Origin: Prevotella sp.
GTDB lineage: Bacteria; Bacteroidota; Bacteroidia; Bacteroidales; Bacteroidaceae
Direction of reading: 5' to 3'
Length of the DNA stretch: 54,329 nucleotides
NCBI GenBank assembly: GCA_022511045.1
Contig: JAFLSF010000008.1
Coordinates: 1,607 to 55,935, forward strand
Of the stretch, positions 7,785-16,333 are shown piece after piece. The notes under the pieces were generated by a model. It had not been told where the DNA came from and did not search any database. It saw nothing but the letters and a program-made list of their open reading frames with translations. Made by a program: the position numbers and the translations under genes. Every line of letters starts with the position of its first letter. Within the stretch, counting starts at the first letter, position 1.

Positions 7785-9317
7785 ATGAAAAAACTATTAA
7801 CATTAATATTGTGGTTATGTAGCGTAGTAATTATGGCGCAACATGAGCATTCGTTGTTAGATTCATTGTATTACAGGGGTGAAATACAGACGATCATCTC
7901 GTGTGGAAGTCATACTCCGCTGTGGCTTAATGCTAACCGATATGGATTAAGTTCACTGAAACGGGCTAACGGCTATCTTCGCGGAGCTGTGGAACGACCA
8001 TTATCAATAGATTCCTTACGTCGATGGGGAATAGGTTATGGGCTGGATATGGCACTGGCTACAGGCTTTACTAGTACGTTGGTTGTTCAACAGGCTTATG
8101 GAGAGGTTCGTTGGCTAAAAGGAATATTGACAATAGGTGCCAAGGAACAGCCGATGGAATTGAAGAACTCAGAGTTGTCTACAGGTTCACAGACGTTGGG
8201 CATTAACGCCCGTCCTGTGCCAGAGGTGCGCTTGTCGCTGCCTAATTATTGGACTATTCCTTATACTAAAAAGTGGCTAGCTATTAAGGGACATGTGGCT
8301 TATGGTATGTATACCGACGGTAATTGGCAGAAGGATTTTACACATCGTCAGTCGCGGTATATTGAGCATGCTTTGCATCATACTAAGGCTGGCTATCTGC
8401 GTATTGGTCCGAAGAATATCACTGTGGAATTAGGACTGGAGATGGCGTGCCAGTTTGGTGGAACTTCTTATCTTCCAAACAATGGCAGTGAGGAGGTTTA
8501 TAAGAATGCTCACAATTTGAAAGCTTTCTATCATGCTATGATACCTATGGGCAATGATGTGACGGATGGTGGATGGAATAATGCCGAAGGTAATCATCTG
8601 GGTAGTTGGGTGGCTCGTGTAAATCTTGATTATAAAACGTTTAATCTTGGCATTTATGCCGACCATTTTTTTGAAGACAATTCGTCAATGTTACATATTA
8701 GTTATGATGGTTGGGGCAGTGGTGATGAAGCATGGTCAAAAAAGGATAATCGTTACTTTGTACATTCTTTTAAAGATTGGTTGTTAGGAGTCGAATTGAA
8801 GTTGAAACAGGTGACGTGGCTGAACGATATTGTGATAGAATATATGTATACAAAGTATCAGGGTGGGCCGATCTATCATGACCATACAAAAGCCATTAGC
8901 GAACATATCTGTGGACGAGATAATTTTTATAATCATAACTTGCAAACGGGATGGCAACACTGGGGACAAGTGATGGGTAATCCCCTGTACCGCTCGCCGT
9001 CATACAATGAAGACGGAAAAGTGATGGTGAAGAATAACCGCTTTAAAGCTTGGCATTTAGGTTTGTCTGGTGATCCCATGAATCGCTTGCATTATCGTTT
9101 GTTGATTACATGGCAACGGAGTTCCGGTACCTATGATGAATTATTGCGCGACCCACAAGAAACATTAAATATGATGGGGGAAGCGACCTGTCAGTTACAA
9201 AAAGGCTGGTTGTTGAAAGGTGCTGTGGCATTCGACTCTGGAAAAGTATATGGCAATAACGTTGGTTGCCAACTGACGATAGTTAAAACTGGAATTTTTA
9301 ATCTGAGAAGAAAATGA
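7785..9317 (+). CDS. Wzi-family capsule assembly outer membrane protein
   Basis: A 510-residue predicted outer membrane beta-barrel of the capsule-assembly Wzi family. The track's start at 7761 lies upstream; the ATG at 7785 begins a clean signal peptide (MKKLLTLILWLCSVVIMAQ) and is chosen. Family-like features are a conserved N-terminal region (TPLWLNANRYGLSS), GEVRWLKGILTIGAKEQPME, the long alternating strands throughout, and the NPLYRSPSYN segment. In E. coli, Wzi anchors capsule at the surface; here the gene opens polysaccharide locus A. Its end overlaps the next lipoprotein gene by 4 bp (ATGA), so the two are translationally coupled. It lies just downstream of ssrA with no clear promoter of its own. 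Confidence 0.85.
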   Translation: MKKLLTLILWLCSVVIMAQHEHSLLDSLYYRGEIQTIISCGSHTPLWLNANRYGLSSLKRANGYLRGAVERPLSIDSLRRWGIGYGLDMALATGFTSTLVVQQAYGEVRWLKGILTIGAKEQPMELKNSELSTGSQTLGINARPVPEVRLSLPNYWTIPYTKKWLAIKGHVAYGMYTDGNWQKDFTHRQSRYIEHALHHTKAGYLRIGPKNITVELGLEMACQFGGTSYLPNNGSEEVYKNAHNLKAFYHAMIPMGNDVTDGGWNNAEGNHLGSWVARVNLDYKTFNLGIYADHFFEDNSSMLHISYDGWGSGDEAWSKKDNRYFVHSFKDWLLGVELKLKQVTWLNDIVIEYMYTKYQGGPIYHDHTKAISEHICGRDNFYNHNLQTGWQHWGQVMGNPLYRSPSYNEDGKVMVKNNRFKAWHLGLSGDPMNRLHYRLLITWQRSSGTYDELLRDPQETLNMMGEATCQLQKGWLLKGAVAFDSGKVYGNNVGCQLTIVKTGIFNLRRK

Positions 9318-9754
9318 TACAACGGTTTTTATATTTAATAGGTGTATGTTTGATAATGAGTGGTTGTCATACAGTGATTTCAGATAATGGTGATTTGGAT
9401 GGCCTGTGGCAGCAGACAACTATAGAGAATCTACAAACAGGAGTTATAAGCGATGGTCGTGATGTGGGTAGTGGAGTGACTTGGGCTTTTCAAGGTCCGC
9501 TATTGTCTATGCGTGATGGTGCAACGGAGATAATCTATCGCTTTCAAATGGGTGGTGATATACTGAAGGTGTATAATCCCTATTTTTCAGGACGTTTTAC
9601 CGACGTGGCGGATGATATTGCTATTATAGATGCATCGCAGCTCAATGTCTTTGGAGTTTACCAACTGGAAGAATATTTTAAAATATTGCAACTTGATGGT
9701 AGCACAATGATATTGGAGTCATCTCATGTGCGGTTGTCGTTTCGTAAATACTGA
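9314..9754 (+). CDS. Small lipocalin-like lipoprotein
   Basis: A 146-residue protein with a lipobox (LIMSGC, Cys about 18), so lipid-anchored. After the anchor it reads LDGLWQQTTIE, then WAFQGPLLSMRDG, IYRFQMGGD and a final TMILESSHVRLSFRK, a pattern of short beta strands resembling the small lipocalin-like domains of Bacteroidales. It is coupled to the Wzi-like gene by a 4-bp overlap, suggesting it works with that barrel in the outer membrane. No enzymatic motif is seen. The lipocalin label is by general pattern only. Confidence 0.7.
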   Translation: MIQRFLYLIGVCLIMSGCHTVISDNGDLDGLWQQTTIENLQTGVISDGRDVGSGVTWAFQGPLLSMRDGATEIIYRFQMGGDILKVYNPYFSGRFTDVADDIAIIDASQLNVFGVYQLEEYFKILQLDGSTMILESSHVRLSFRKY

Positions 9755-9775
9755 TAAGGGAAGGCGTTGCACTAC

Positions 9776-10345
9776 TTAAAATATTTTTCCAGATATGATA
9801 TTTGCGAATGTTCGGAAAAGTATTTTTGCATCCATCCAGAGTGACTGGTGCTCTAAATAATATAAGTCTAACTCCAGCCGATATAACATCTTCTCAAGAG
9901 TGTCAGTATAGCCATTGTATAGAGTAGCATACGAGGTGACACCAGGACGTATCTGATATAACTTTGTGTAACGTGAGTCACACTCCATAATCTGGTTTAT
10001 GTAATACTGTCGTTCCGGGCGATAGCCCACAAATGCCATATCGCCTATCAAAACATTCCATAGTTGAGGTAGTTCATCTAAATGGTGGTCACGCAGGAAT
10101 TTGCCGATTTTCGTTACTCGCTGTTCGCTTTCGTGTTGATAGAGCGCAACACCATCTTTTTCGGCATCCACAACCATGCTACGAAACTTATAAATGTAAA
10201 ACGGCCGTCCTCCTAAACCTATGCGCTCCTGCTTATAGATAGCAGGACCACCACTAATCTTTATGGCCAAGTAGCACAGTAGAATCAGTGGCGAGAAAAG
10301 TATCAGACACAGGGCTGACAGACAGAAGTCTATGGCACGTTTCAT
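9776..10345 (-). CDS. Initiating sugar-phosphate transferase (PglC/WcaJ-type, minimal form)
   Basis: A 189-residue phosphoglycosyl transferase of the bacterial sugar transferase family, which moves a sugar-1-phosphate onto undecaprenyl phosphate to start a repeat unit. It has one hydrophobic N-terminal segment (FCLSALCLILFSPLILLCYL), the YKFRSM motif, the catalytic Asp-Glu in HLDELPQLWNVL, and FVGYRPER. The small size matches the catalytic core (PglC-like), without the extra membrane domain of WcaJ/WbaP. It overlaps the upstream WecA/MraY-type gene by 4 bp, so locus A has two lipid-linked initiating enzymes side by side. Which sugar is used cannot be read from sequence. Confidence 0.88.
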   Translation of the reverse strand: MKRAIDFCLSALCLILFSPLILLCYLAIKISGGPAIYKQERIGLGGRPFYIYKFRSMVVDAEKDGVALYQHESEQRVTKIGKFLRDHHLDELPQLWNVLIGDMAFVGYRPERQYYINQIMECDSRYTKLYQIRPGVTSYATLYNGYTDTLEKMLYRLELDLYYLEHQSLWMDAKILFRTFANIISGKIF

Positions 10346-11424
10346 TTCTTAGACTTTATCTTTAAGTTGATAGCAATATTTAACATACAATACATCACAA
10401 TATTGACTATAAGAATCATAGTGATTGATAGGGTATGGTAAAGTACATAAGTCAATAGGTTTATAGTGATAATAAATACCAGTATGAGAACTAATGCTTG
10501 GTGTTGGGTTAATCCGGCGCGCATTAATTTGTGGTGGATATGATTCTTGTCGGCATCAAATAAAGGTTGGTGATGGAACAGTCGATAAAAAGTTACTCTG
10601 ACGACATCAGCCACAGGAACAAACAATAATGTTAATGGAACTAACAGGGCCTCTGGGCGTAAAGGCCAGATATAAGGAACGTCCATAGCGCTCTTGATGG
10701 ACAAGAATCCTAATGTGAATCCCAGTGATAGTGATCCGCTGTCACCCATAAATATTTTAGTATTCTTTTCCACACTACCAAACAAGTTAAAATAGAGGAA
10801 AGTTACCAAAGCTCCCATCATGCCTGCTGCCAGTATGGTGTAAGTGTTGGTAAAAACACCATATTGACAGAAATACACTAGAAACCCACCAAGTGCTAAT
10901 AGTGATACACTAGCTGCCAGACCATCAATGCCATCAATAAGATTAATAGCATTGTCTATAAACACGATGACAAAGATGGTGAGCGGAATACCTACCATAG
11001 CAGGCATTTCATAGATGCCAAACAGTCCGTATAGGTTATTTATATACAATCCAGATAGTGGTAAAAGTGTAGCAGCACATATTTGTGCAATAAATTTTGT
11101 AGTTGCACTCAGCCCTATCAGATCATCAATAATACCAGTGAAATACATGATAGCTAATCCTACCAAAAAACTGGTACTCCAAATGGTCAGTGGATGATCT
11201 AAATCTGCATAAAAAGTAATAATAACTAGACATACCGCAAAAGCCAACACCATACTTGGAAAGAAAGAAATACCCCCCATGCGTGGTATAGCATAGGTGT
11301 GGATTTTTCGTTCATTGGGTATGTCGTAGATTTTTTTTCGTTTACAATAATCAAGAATGATAGGAGTAAAGACTACTCCACAAACCATACTTAAAATAAA
11401 GGCAGCAAGTAAATATATTGTCAT
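10342..11424 (-). CDS. WecA/MraY-family polyprenyl-phosphate sugar-1-P transferase
   Basis: A 360-residue multi-spanning inner membrane enzyme transferring a HexNAc-1-phosphate from a UDP-sugar to undecaprenyl phosphate. Diagnostic motifs are present: FTGIIDDLIGLSATTKF (Mg-binding DD), NLIDGIDGLA, FMGDSGSLSLGF and HIHHKLMRAGL (HxHH). These match the WecA/TagO/WbpL branch. About ten hydrophobic helices are visible. It precedes the PglC-like gene with a 4-bp overlap. It might start an O-antigen or wall-type glycan separate from that of PglC; this is inference. The 232-bp region upstream separates it from a divergent glycosyltransferase gene. Confidence 0.88.
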   Translation of the reverse strand: MTIYLLAAFILSMVCGVVFTPIILDYCKRKKIYDIPNERKIHTYAIPRMGGISFFPSMVLAFAVCLVIITFYADLDHPLTIWSTSFLVGLAIMYFTGIIDDLIGLSATTKFIAQICAATLLPLSGLYINNLYGLFGIYEMPAMVGIPLTIFVIVFIDNAINLIDGIDGLAASVSLLALGGFLVYFCQYGVFTNTYTILAAGMMGALVTFLYFNLFGSVEKNTKIFMGDSGSLSLGFTLGFLSIKSAMDVPYIWPLRPEALLVPLTLLFVPVADVVRVTFYRLFHHQPLFDADKNHIHHKLMRAGLTQHQALVLILVFIITINLLTYVLYHTLSITMILIVNIVMYCMLNIAINLKIKSKK

Positions 11425-11656
11425 GTAGTAATCGTCTTTTTACTATATAACTCTAGTAACACATAAAATATTGTACAATGAACTGGAAATATTTGGGTAA
11501 TGAGTAATGAACTAGAGGGTGGCCTAAGCACAGATAATATCCTCTTTAACGTGTAAAGTTCTCATAGCCAATGAGTATTGGTCTCGTTTTAATAAAGGAA
11601 AACAAAAAGATGATAATAGGTACAATACTTTTGATATTGTTACGTTTTAAACACAT
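11425..11656. other. Divergent intergenic region, no clear promoter
   Basis: AT-rich, between the leftward WecA-like gene and the rightward GT2 gene. A small hairpin CCAAT-GAGT-ATTGG lies near 11574-11587. No full Bacteroidetes promoter could be found in either direction. Confidence 0.4.
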
Positions 11657-12418
11657 ATGGCCTATAATGTGAGAATATCAATAGTCACTGCTACATATAA
11701 TAGTGTTAAAACCTTGGGGGATACTATTAAGTCTGTGCAGGAGCAGACTTATGGTGATATTGAATATATTATTGTGGATGGTGGCTCTAACGATGGTACT
11801 CTAGAGCTGATACAACGTTATGAGCCGTTGTTTAATGGCCGTATGAAATGGATTTCAGAGAAAGATGACGGTATTTATGATGCAATGAATAAAGGTATTA
11901 AAATGGCTACAGGCGATATCGTTGGATTTTTAAACTCTGACGACTATTTTACAACAAATGATGTAATAGAGCGGATGGCAGTAACTTTTGATAATAATAT
12001 AGATGCTGTTTATGGTGACATCCATTTTATTCGTAACGGGCAACCTGACAGGTGTATACGTTATTATAGTTCAAAGTATTTCCGCCCCCTATGGCTACGG
12101 TTTGGTTTTATGCCCGCTCATCCCTCTTTCTATTGCCGACGTGAAGTCTATAATAGGGTAGGGCTATATAAAACTGATTACAAAATAGGGTCGGATTACG
12201 AGATGATGGTGCGTCTTTTTATGGTTCATCATATTAGGGCAAAATATTTTCCTATAGACTTTGTTACTATGAGAATAGGGGGGGCAAGTACTCGTAATAT
12301 TAGGAGTCGTCTGCAGCTTATTAAAGACGATGTCCGCAGTTGTCGTGAGAATGGAATTTATACAAATATGTTTTTTATTTGTACAAAATTCCTTTATAAG
12401 ATTTTTGAATTCATTTAG
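11657..12418 (+). CDS. Family 2 glycosyltransferase
   Basis: A 253-residue soluble GT-A fold enzyme expected to add one sugar to the lipid-linked repeat unit at the inner face of the membrane. Motifs: ISIVTATYNSVKTL at the start, EYIIVDGGSNDGTLE, GIYDAMNKGI, then FLNSDDYF with the metal-binding Asp pair, and SDYEMMVRLF late. It resembles WcaA/WcaE-type transferases. Donor and acceptor unknown. It starts a rightward two-gene unit with the next glycosyltransferase; its TAG stop overlaps the GTG preceding the next gene. The DNA is visibly AT-rich compared with flanking genes, as is usual for acquired polysaccharide genes. Confidence 0.88.
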   Translation: MAYNVRISIVTATYNSVKTLGDTIKSVQEQTYGDIEYIIVDGGSNDGTLELIQRYEPLFNGRMKWISEKDDGIYDAMNKGIKMATGDIVGFLNSDDYFTTNDVIERMAVTFDNNIDAVYGDIHFIRNGQPDRCIRYYSSKYFRPLWLRFGFMPAHPSFYCRREVYNRVGLYKTDYKIGSDYEMMVRLFMVHHIRAKYFPIDFVTMRIGGASTRNIRSRLQLIKDDVRSCRENGIYTNMFFICTKFLYKIFEFI

Positions 12419-12426
12419 TGTTTTTT

Positions 12427-13503
12427 ATGAAGTTAGTCTATGATAATATAATATTTGGTATTCAACGTTTTGGAGGAATATCAGTAGTATGGCAAGAGTT
12501 GCTAGAGAGAATGCCAAAAATGATGCAAGATATTGCGTATGTTGATATAAAAGCGGAACAATTAGGCAACAACTATTCAAGAGGAAAGTTAATAATTCCT
12601 GCAAACTCTATAGTTCAAACTATCCAATGTCCCAAATTATTACGTTATTTACCTGTCCAACTTTATTCTAAAGAACCATTTTTATTTCATTCTTCCTATT
12701 ATCGTTATTGCACTCATCCTAAAGCTATAAATATTACGACAGTCCATGATTTTACTTATGAATTGTTTGTAAAAGGGTTTAAACAGAAATTACATACTTG
12801 GCAGAAATTCTCAGCGATACGTCATTCTGCTGCGATAGTGTGTATATCTGAACAAACGAAAAAAGATTTATTGAGATTGATGCCTGATATTGATGAAACG
12901 AAGGTAAATGTTATTTATAATGGAGTGTCGGACAAATTTCATGTCCTGAATGAAAAACTAGAAGTACAGTTGCCGTTTACTATTCAATCTTATGTAATAT
13001 TTATAGGACGGCGTGATTTTTATAAGAATTTCGATATAGTTGTTAAAAGTGTTTCAGCTACCTATTTGAATCTGTTAATAATAGGCAGTCCGCTCAATGA
13101 AATAGAAAAGTCATATATAAATAAGTTCTTGTCTCCTCACCGCTATAAATGCATGAGTCAGATTACAGATACACAACTTAACGAATTGTATAATTATGCA
13201 GCGGGGCTAGTATATCCTTCTTCTTATGAAGGATTTGGCTTACCAATCCTTGAGGCTCAACGAGCTGGTTGTCCTGTTATAGCATTGAATGTATCGTCTA
13301 TTCCAGAAGTCATTGGCAAGACACCTCTGATAATGAATAAATTATCAGAGGAAGAATTGATAGTCAAATTAAGGTTGTTAGCTAATTGGGAATTAATGAG
13401 ACAAGTACGCCAGGATGGGTTCTCTAATTCAAGATGTTTCAGTTGGTCAAAAATGGTTGAAGGGTATGCTCTGCTTTATCAAAGGTTAGCGCAAACTATA
13501 TAA
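12427..13503 (+). CDS. Family 4 glycosyltransferase
   Basis: A 358-residue GT-B fold transferase. The track starts at a GTG at 12418; the ATG at 12427 (MKLVYDNIIFG) is more likely. The C-terminal half holds the donor-site pattern: VIFIGRRDFYKNFDIV, then YPSSYEGFGLPILEAQRAG with the E-x7-E signature, and VSSIPEVIG. The N-terminal region FGIQRFGGIS is typical of the glycine-rich acceptor loop. Sugar specificity is unknown. The 3' end overlaps the convergent GT4 gene by 8 bp. Codon use is AT-rich. It forms an operon with the preceding GT2 gene. Confidence 0.88.
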   Translation: MKLVYDNIIFGIQRFGGISVVWQELLERMPKMMQDIAYVDIKAEQLGNNYSRGKLIIPANSIVQTIQCPKLLRYLPVQLYSKEPFLFHSSYYRYCTHPKAINITTVHDFTYELFVKGFKQKLHTWQKFSAIRHSAAIVCISEQTKKDLLRLMPDIDETKVNVIYNGVSDKFHVLNEKLEVQLPFTIQSYVIFIGRRDFYKNFDIVVKSVSATYLNLLIIGSPLNEIEKSYINKFLSPHRYKCMSQITDTQLNELYNYAAGLVYPSSYEGFGLPILEAQRAGCPVIALNVSSIPEVIGKTPLIMNKLSEEELIVKLRLLANWELMRQVRQDGFSNSRCFSWSKMVEGYALLYQRLAQTI

Positions 13504-14620
13504 TCTCCAAATAGACGAGTAGTCTTTCTATGATTCTCTCCCAATCATAATCTTTCAACTGCTGGGGATTAACAGTAGGTTTCTCACGTATTATATTTAA
13601 TATAGTTTGTTGCCATCTTTTTCTATCATAATCTTCAATAGTGTAAGCTCCATCTTTTCCTTTAGCAACCTCTATCATAGCTGTATTATGAGCAGTTATA
13701 ATAGGACAACCGCATAATAGAGCTTCTAATTGTGGCATCCCAAGTCCTTCCATCAGGGCCGCAGAAACGAAACAATTAGCACAGCAGTAAAGCAAAGCTA
13801 ATTCCTCGTTGTTAATATAACCACAGAAAATGGTAGATTCTTTTGGAAAGGAAGGGGATAGTATAGTGTCTTTTATGTCAGAATTTTTCCACCCTTTACC
13901 ACCAACAACAACTAATTGTATCTCATATTTTTGATATAGTTCAGGGATGATGTTTAGCAAAAACTTTAAGTTCTTTCTTGGTTCCAGAGATCCTACAAAA
14001 AGTATAAATTGATTTTTTATGCCGTATTTTTGTTTTATATTCTGCTGTTCCTCATGTGATAAATCCCTACGATAAAATACTTTGCGGTCTACTGCCCCTC
14101 CTATAAAAATATTTTGACAAAATCGAGTACGAAAATGCTCTTCAACTTTTGAGTTCGTATAGTATGAGTTTGCCCAAATGTAAGTTGCATTTGTGATGGC
14201 TTGCTTAAAACAAAAGATAGTTGCTATTCTATTTGTCCAGGACATTGTGTGTGGCATTTCGATATTGACAACATCATGAACAGTTATGATTGTTTTTGTT
14301 GTTGATGGAATGAAATAAGGTAGATGAGGGACAGGAGTATAATAAAGATCGATATGCAGTTTACGGCATAAATAAGGCACTAATAATTGTAATATAAAGA
14401 TATTTGGTAATTTGCGTGGGAAAAGTGTAGAATAATTAAGTAAAAAAAGATTATCAGAGTGGTAGAATAGTTCAGTTCTACTATCTATCTCTTTTGGAAG
14501 TAATATATAAAAAATATCTGATGGTCTTTGCTTTATCCATTCAGAAATAGCACTTGTAAAAAAGTTTCCAACGCCAGCAGAAAACTTACACCATGAACGT
14601 CCATCAACGAGTATTTTCAT
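13496..14620 (-). CDS. Family 4 glycosyltransferase
   Basis: A 374-residue GT-B fold enzyme. The N-terminus MKILVDGRSWCKFSAGVGNF carries the Gly-containing loop; the C-terminal half shows FILFVGSLEPRKNLKFLLN and VSAALMEGLGMPQLEALLCG, with the E-x7-E donor-binding motif, and a PIITAHNTAMIEV stretch. It would add a sugar to the repeat unit; donor unknown. It is the last gene of the long leftward operon of locus A, 5 bp after the GT2 gene. The 3' end overlaps the convergent GT4 gene. The DNA is very AT-rich. Confidence 0.87.
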   Translation of the reverse strand: MKILVDGRSWCKFSAGVGNFFTSAISEWIKQRPSDIFYILLPKEIDSRTELFYHSDNLFLLNYSTLFPRKLPNIFILQLLVPYLCRKLHIDLYYTPVPHLPYFIPSTTKTIITVHDVVNIEMPHTMSWTNRIATIFCFKQAITNATYIWANSYYTNSKVEEHFRTRFCQNIFIGGAVDRKVFYRRDLSHEEQQNIKQKYGIKNQFILFVGSLEPRKNLKFLLNIIPELYQKYEIQLVVVGGKGWKNSDIKDTILSPSFPKESTIFCGYINNEELALLYCCANCFVSAALMEGLGMPQLEALLCGCPIITAHNTAMIEVAKGKDGAYTIEDYDRKRWQQTILNIIREKPTVNPQQLKDYDWERIIERLLVYLEII

Positions 14621-14625
14621 AATAT

Positions 14626-15534
14626 TTATATCTGAATTATAACAAATAATTGTTTAAAGAGTTTCCATTTTTCTGTAATAGAAATATTAGGATTCAACCA
14701 AACACTTTGTCTTAAAATAGGATGTATAATACGATATATATAATACTTCCATTGAGGTTCTGTAAGTCGAAAATATATATACTCACTTCTCTGTTGTCTG
14801 AGAGTATCCCTAAGAAATTTAGAACATTCCTCTTTTTTAGAGGATTCTCCTTCTAAATGAACAATCTGAGGACCATGCATAACGATGTTGTTATATCCAT
14901 GTAACATAAACCTGTGTTCCATCTCGGTTTCTTCAAAATACATAAAAAAAGCTGGATGGAATGATCCACATTCGTCTAATACCTTTCGACTAATAAATAA
15001 GTCAGCTCCAGTCACATAGTCAACCTTCATCCATTTCTCTGGGTAGCTTATATCGGGTAACTTGAATAGATGTAAGCTTTTTAACATCGGAGTCCAGATG
15101 AGTTTTTGGATGTCATCTCTCATTTTGGGAAATTTTCCATAAGAGTGAATAATATTGCCCTGATAGTCCTTTAAATAACATCCTAATGCGCCTATTCTAC
15201 CTTGAAATTGTTTATAAAAGTCATAAAACATCTTTATTGCATTATTCTTAAGCAATGTGTCAGAGTTAAGAAAAAAAATATATTGTCCTCTAGCATATTC
15301 TAACCCTTTGTTATTAGCAGTCCCAAATCCAAGATTTTTACCAGTAGGGATGAATAATATATGTTTGTTCTCAGACAATGCCTCAATAGAACCGTCGGTA
15401 GAACCATTGTCTACAACAATGATTTCATAACTAATACCTTTTGTATGTAAAACAATACTATCAATACATGGCTTAAGGACATGCAATGTATTGTAATTAA
15501 CAATTATAATGGAAACATTTATATTTGCTTTCAT
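14626..15534 (-). CDS. Family 2 glycosyltransferase (rhamnosyltransferase-like)
   Basis: The track's ORF begins at 15648, but the first 38 residues have no family character and overlap the neighbouring gene. The ATG at 15534 gives MKANINVSIIIVNYN, the standard GT2 start, and creates a 4-bp ATGA overlap with the upstream gene, so 302 residues are annotated. Motifs: EIIVVDNGSTDGS, NLGFGTANNKG, FFLNSDTLL (metal site) and MYFEETEMEHRFMLHGY. This pattern fits the WcaA/RfbN-like transferases that often add rhamnose or related sugars; the actual donor is unknown. Part of the leftward operon of locus A. Confidence 0.87.
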   Translation of the reverse strand: MKANINVSIIIVNYNTLHVLKPCIDSIVLHTKGISYEIIVVDNGSTDGSIEALSENKHILFIPTGKNLGFGTANNKGLEYARGQYIFFLNSDTLLKNNAIKMFYDFYKQFQGRIGALGCYLKDYQGNIIHSYGKFPKMRDDIQKLIWTPMLKSLHLFKLPDISYPEKWMKVDYVTGADLFISRKVLDECGSFHPAFFMYFEETEMEHRFMLHGYNNIVMHGPQIVHLEGESSKKEECSKFLRDTLRQQRSEYIYFRLTEPQWKYYIYRIIHPILRQSVWLNPNISITEKWKLFKQLFVIIQI

Positions 15535-16253
15535 TGTTTGAAGATGGTTTTTATTACTTTCTGGCGCCACAAACCGAATCGCAAACGAATGTCTCGGTAA
15601 AAAATCATAGGAATAGTATCCATGCCATATATTACTTTGGCTGCCCAAGATTGTTCAGCACACCATAATCCGTTGGAGACTCCACCATCTTTTACGAATG
15701 CAATAGGAGTACTAATCTTTAAATATTGTGAAGCAGGAATAGCTAAAAAAAACAACAAATCACTGACAATGTATGGATGGGTAACAATATAGTAGCCATA
15801 TTGTTGATGTAAACTTTTACGATAGATGGCATTTTGGTGATGTATTTCACCTTTTTCCCTGTTTGTTTTATGCAGTTCTCTAGTACCATCATTATGATAT
15901 AAATAAAAGTCGCTGTATATAAATGACTTGCTTTGTGGAATTTCTTGATTAAAGATATTACTAAGTATATGTTCTGATGTAAATATATCACCAGCGTTTA
16001 AACATATAATCCATTCGCCTGTAGCTAAACGCACTCCTTTGTTTAATGCATCATAGATTCCGTTGTCTGGCTCACTAATTAAAATATCTATTTTATCATT
16101 ATAATGTTTTAGCACTTCTGTACTTCCATCTGTACTTCCTCCATCTATTATAATATACTCTTTGTCTGAATAGGTCTGAGAAATGACACTTATTATTGTC
16201 TTTTCCAAATCCTCTTGACAATTATAACAAATAGTAATAATAGATACTTTCAT
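15531..16253 (-). CDS. Family 2 glycosyltransferase
   Basis: A 240-residue GT-A fold transferase: MKVSIITICYNCQEDL, EYIIIDGGSTDGSTEV, GIYDALNKGVRLATGEW, then LNAGDIF in place of the more common NSDD metal motif. It resembles WcaE-type transferases of colanic-acid-like pathways. The C-terminal part is basic and may contact the membrane. Coupled to the next gene by an ATGA overlap; 80 bp separate it from the upstream flippase gene, with no promoter found there. Donor sugar unknown. Confidence 0.87.
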   Translation of the reverse strand: MKVSIITICYNCQEDLEKTIISVISQTYSDKEYIIIDGGSTDGSTEVLKHYNDKIDILISEPDNGIYDALNKGVRLATGEWIICLNAGDIFTSEHILSNIFNQEIPQSKSFIYSDFYLYHNDGTRELHKTNREKGEIHHQNAIYRKSLHQQYGYYIVTHPYIVSDLLFFLAIPASQYLKISTPIAFVKDGGVSNGLWCAEQSWAAKVIYGMDTIPMIFYRDIRLRFGLWRQKVIKTIFKQ

Positions 16254-16333
16254 GCACTATATATCCTTTTTTGTTCTCTATAGTTTCTTCTGCAAAGATA
16301 ATACTTTTTTTTCGAAATTGCATAAAAGATAGC

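Noticed and set aside
14626-15648. Longer start of the GT2 gene at 15648
   Set aside because: The 38 extra residues are the neighbouring gene read in another frame; the ATG at 15534 gives the conserved N-terminus and an ATGA coupling.
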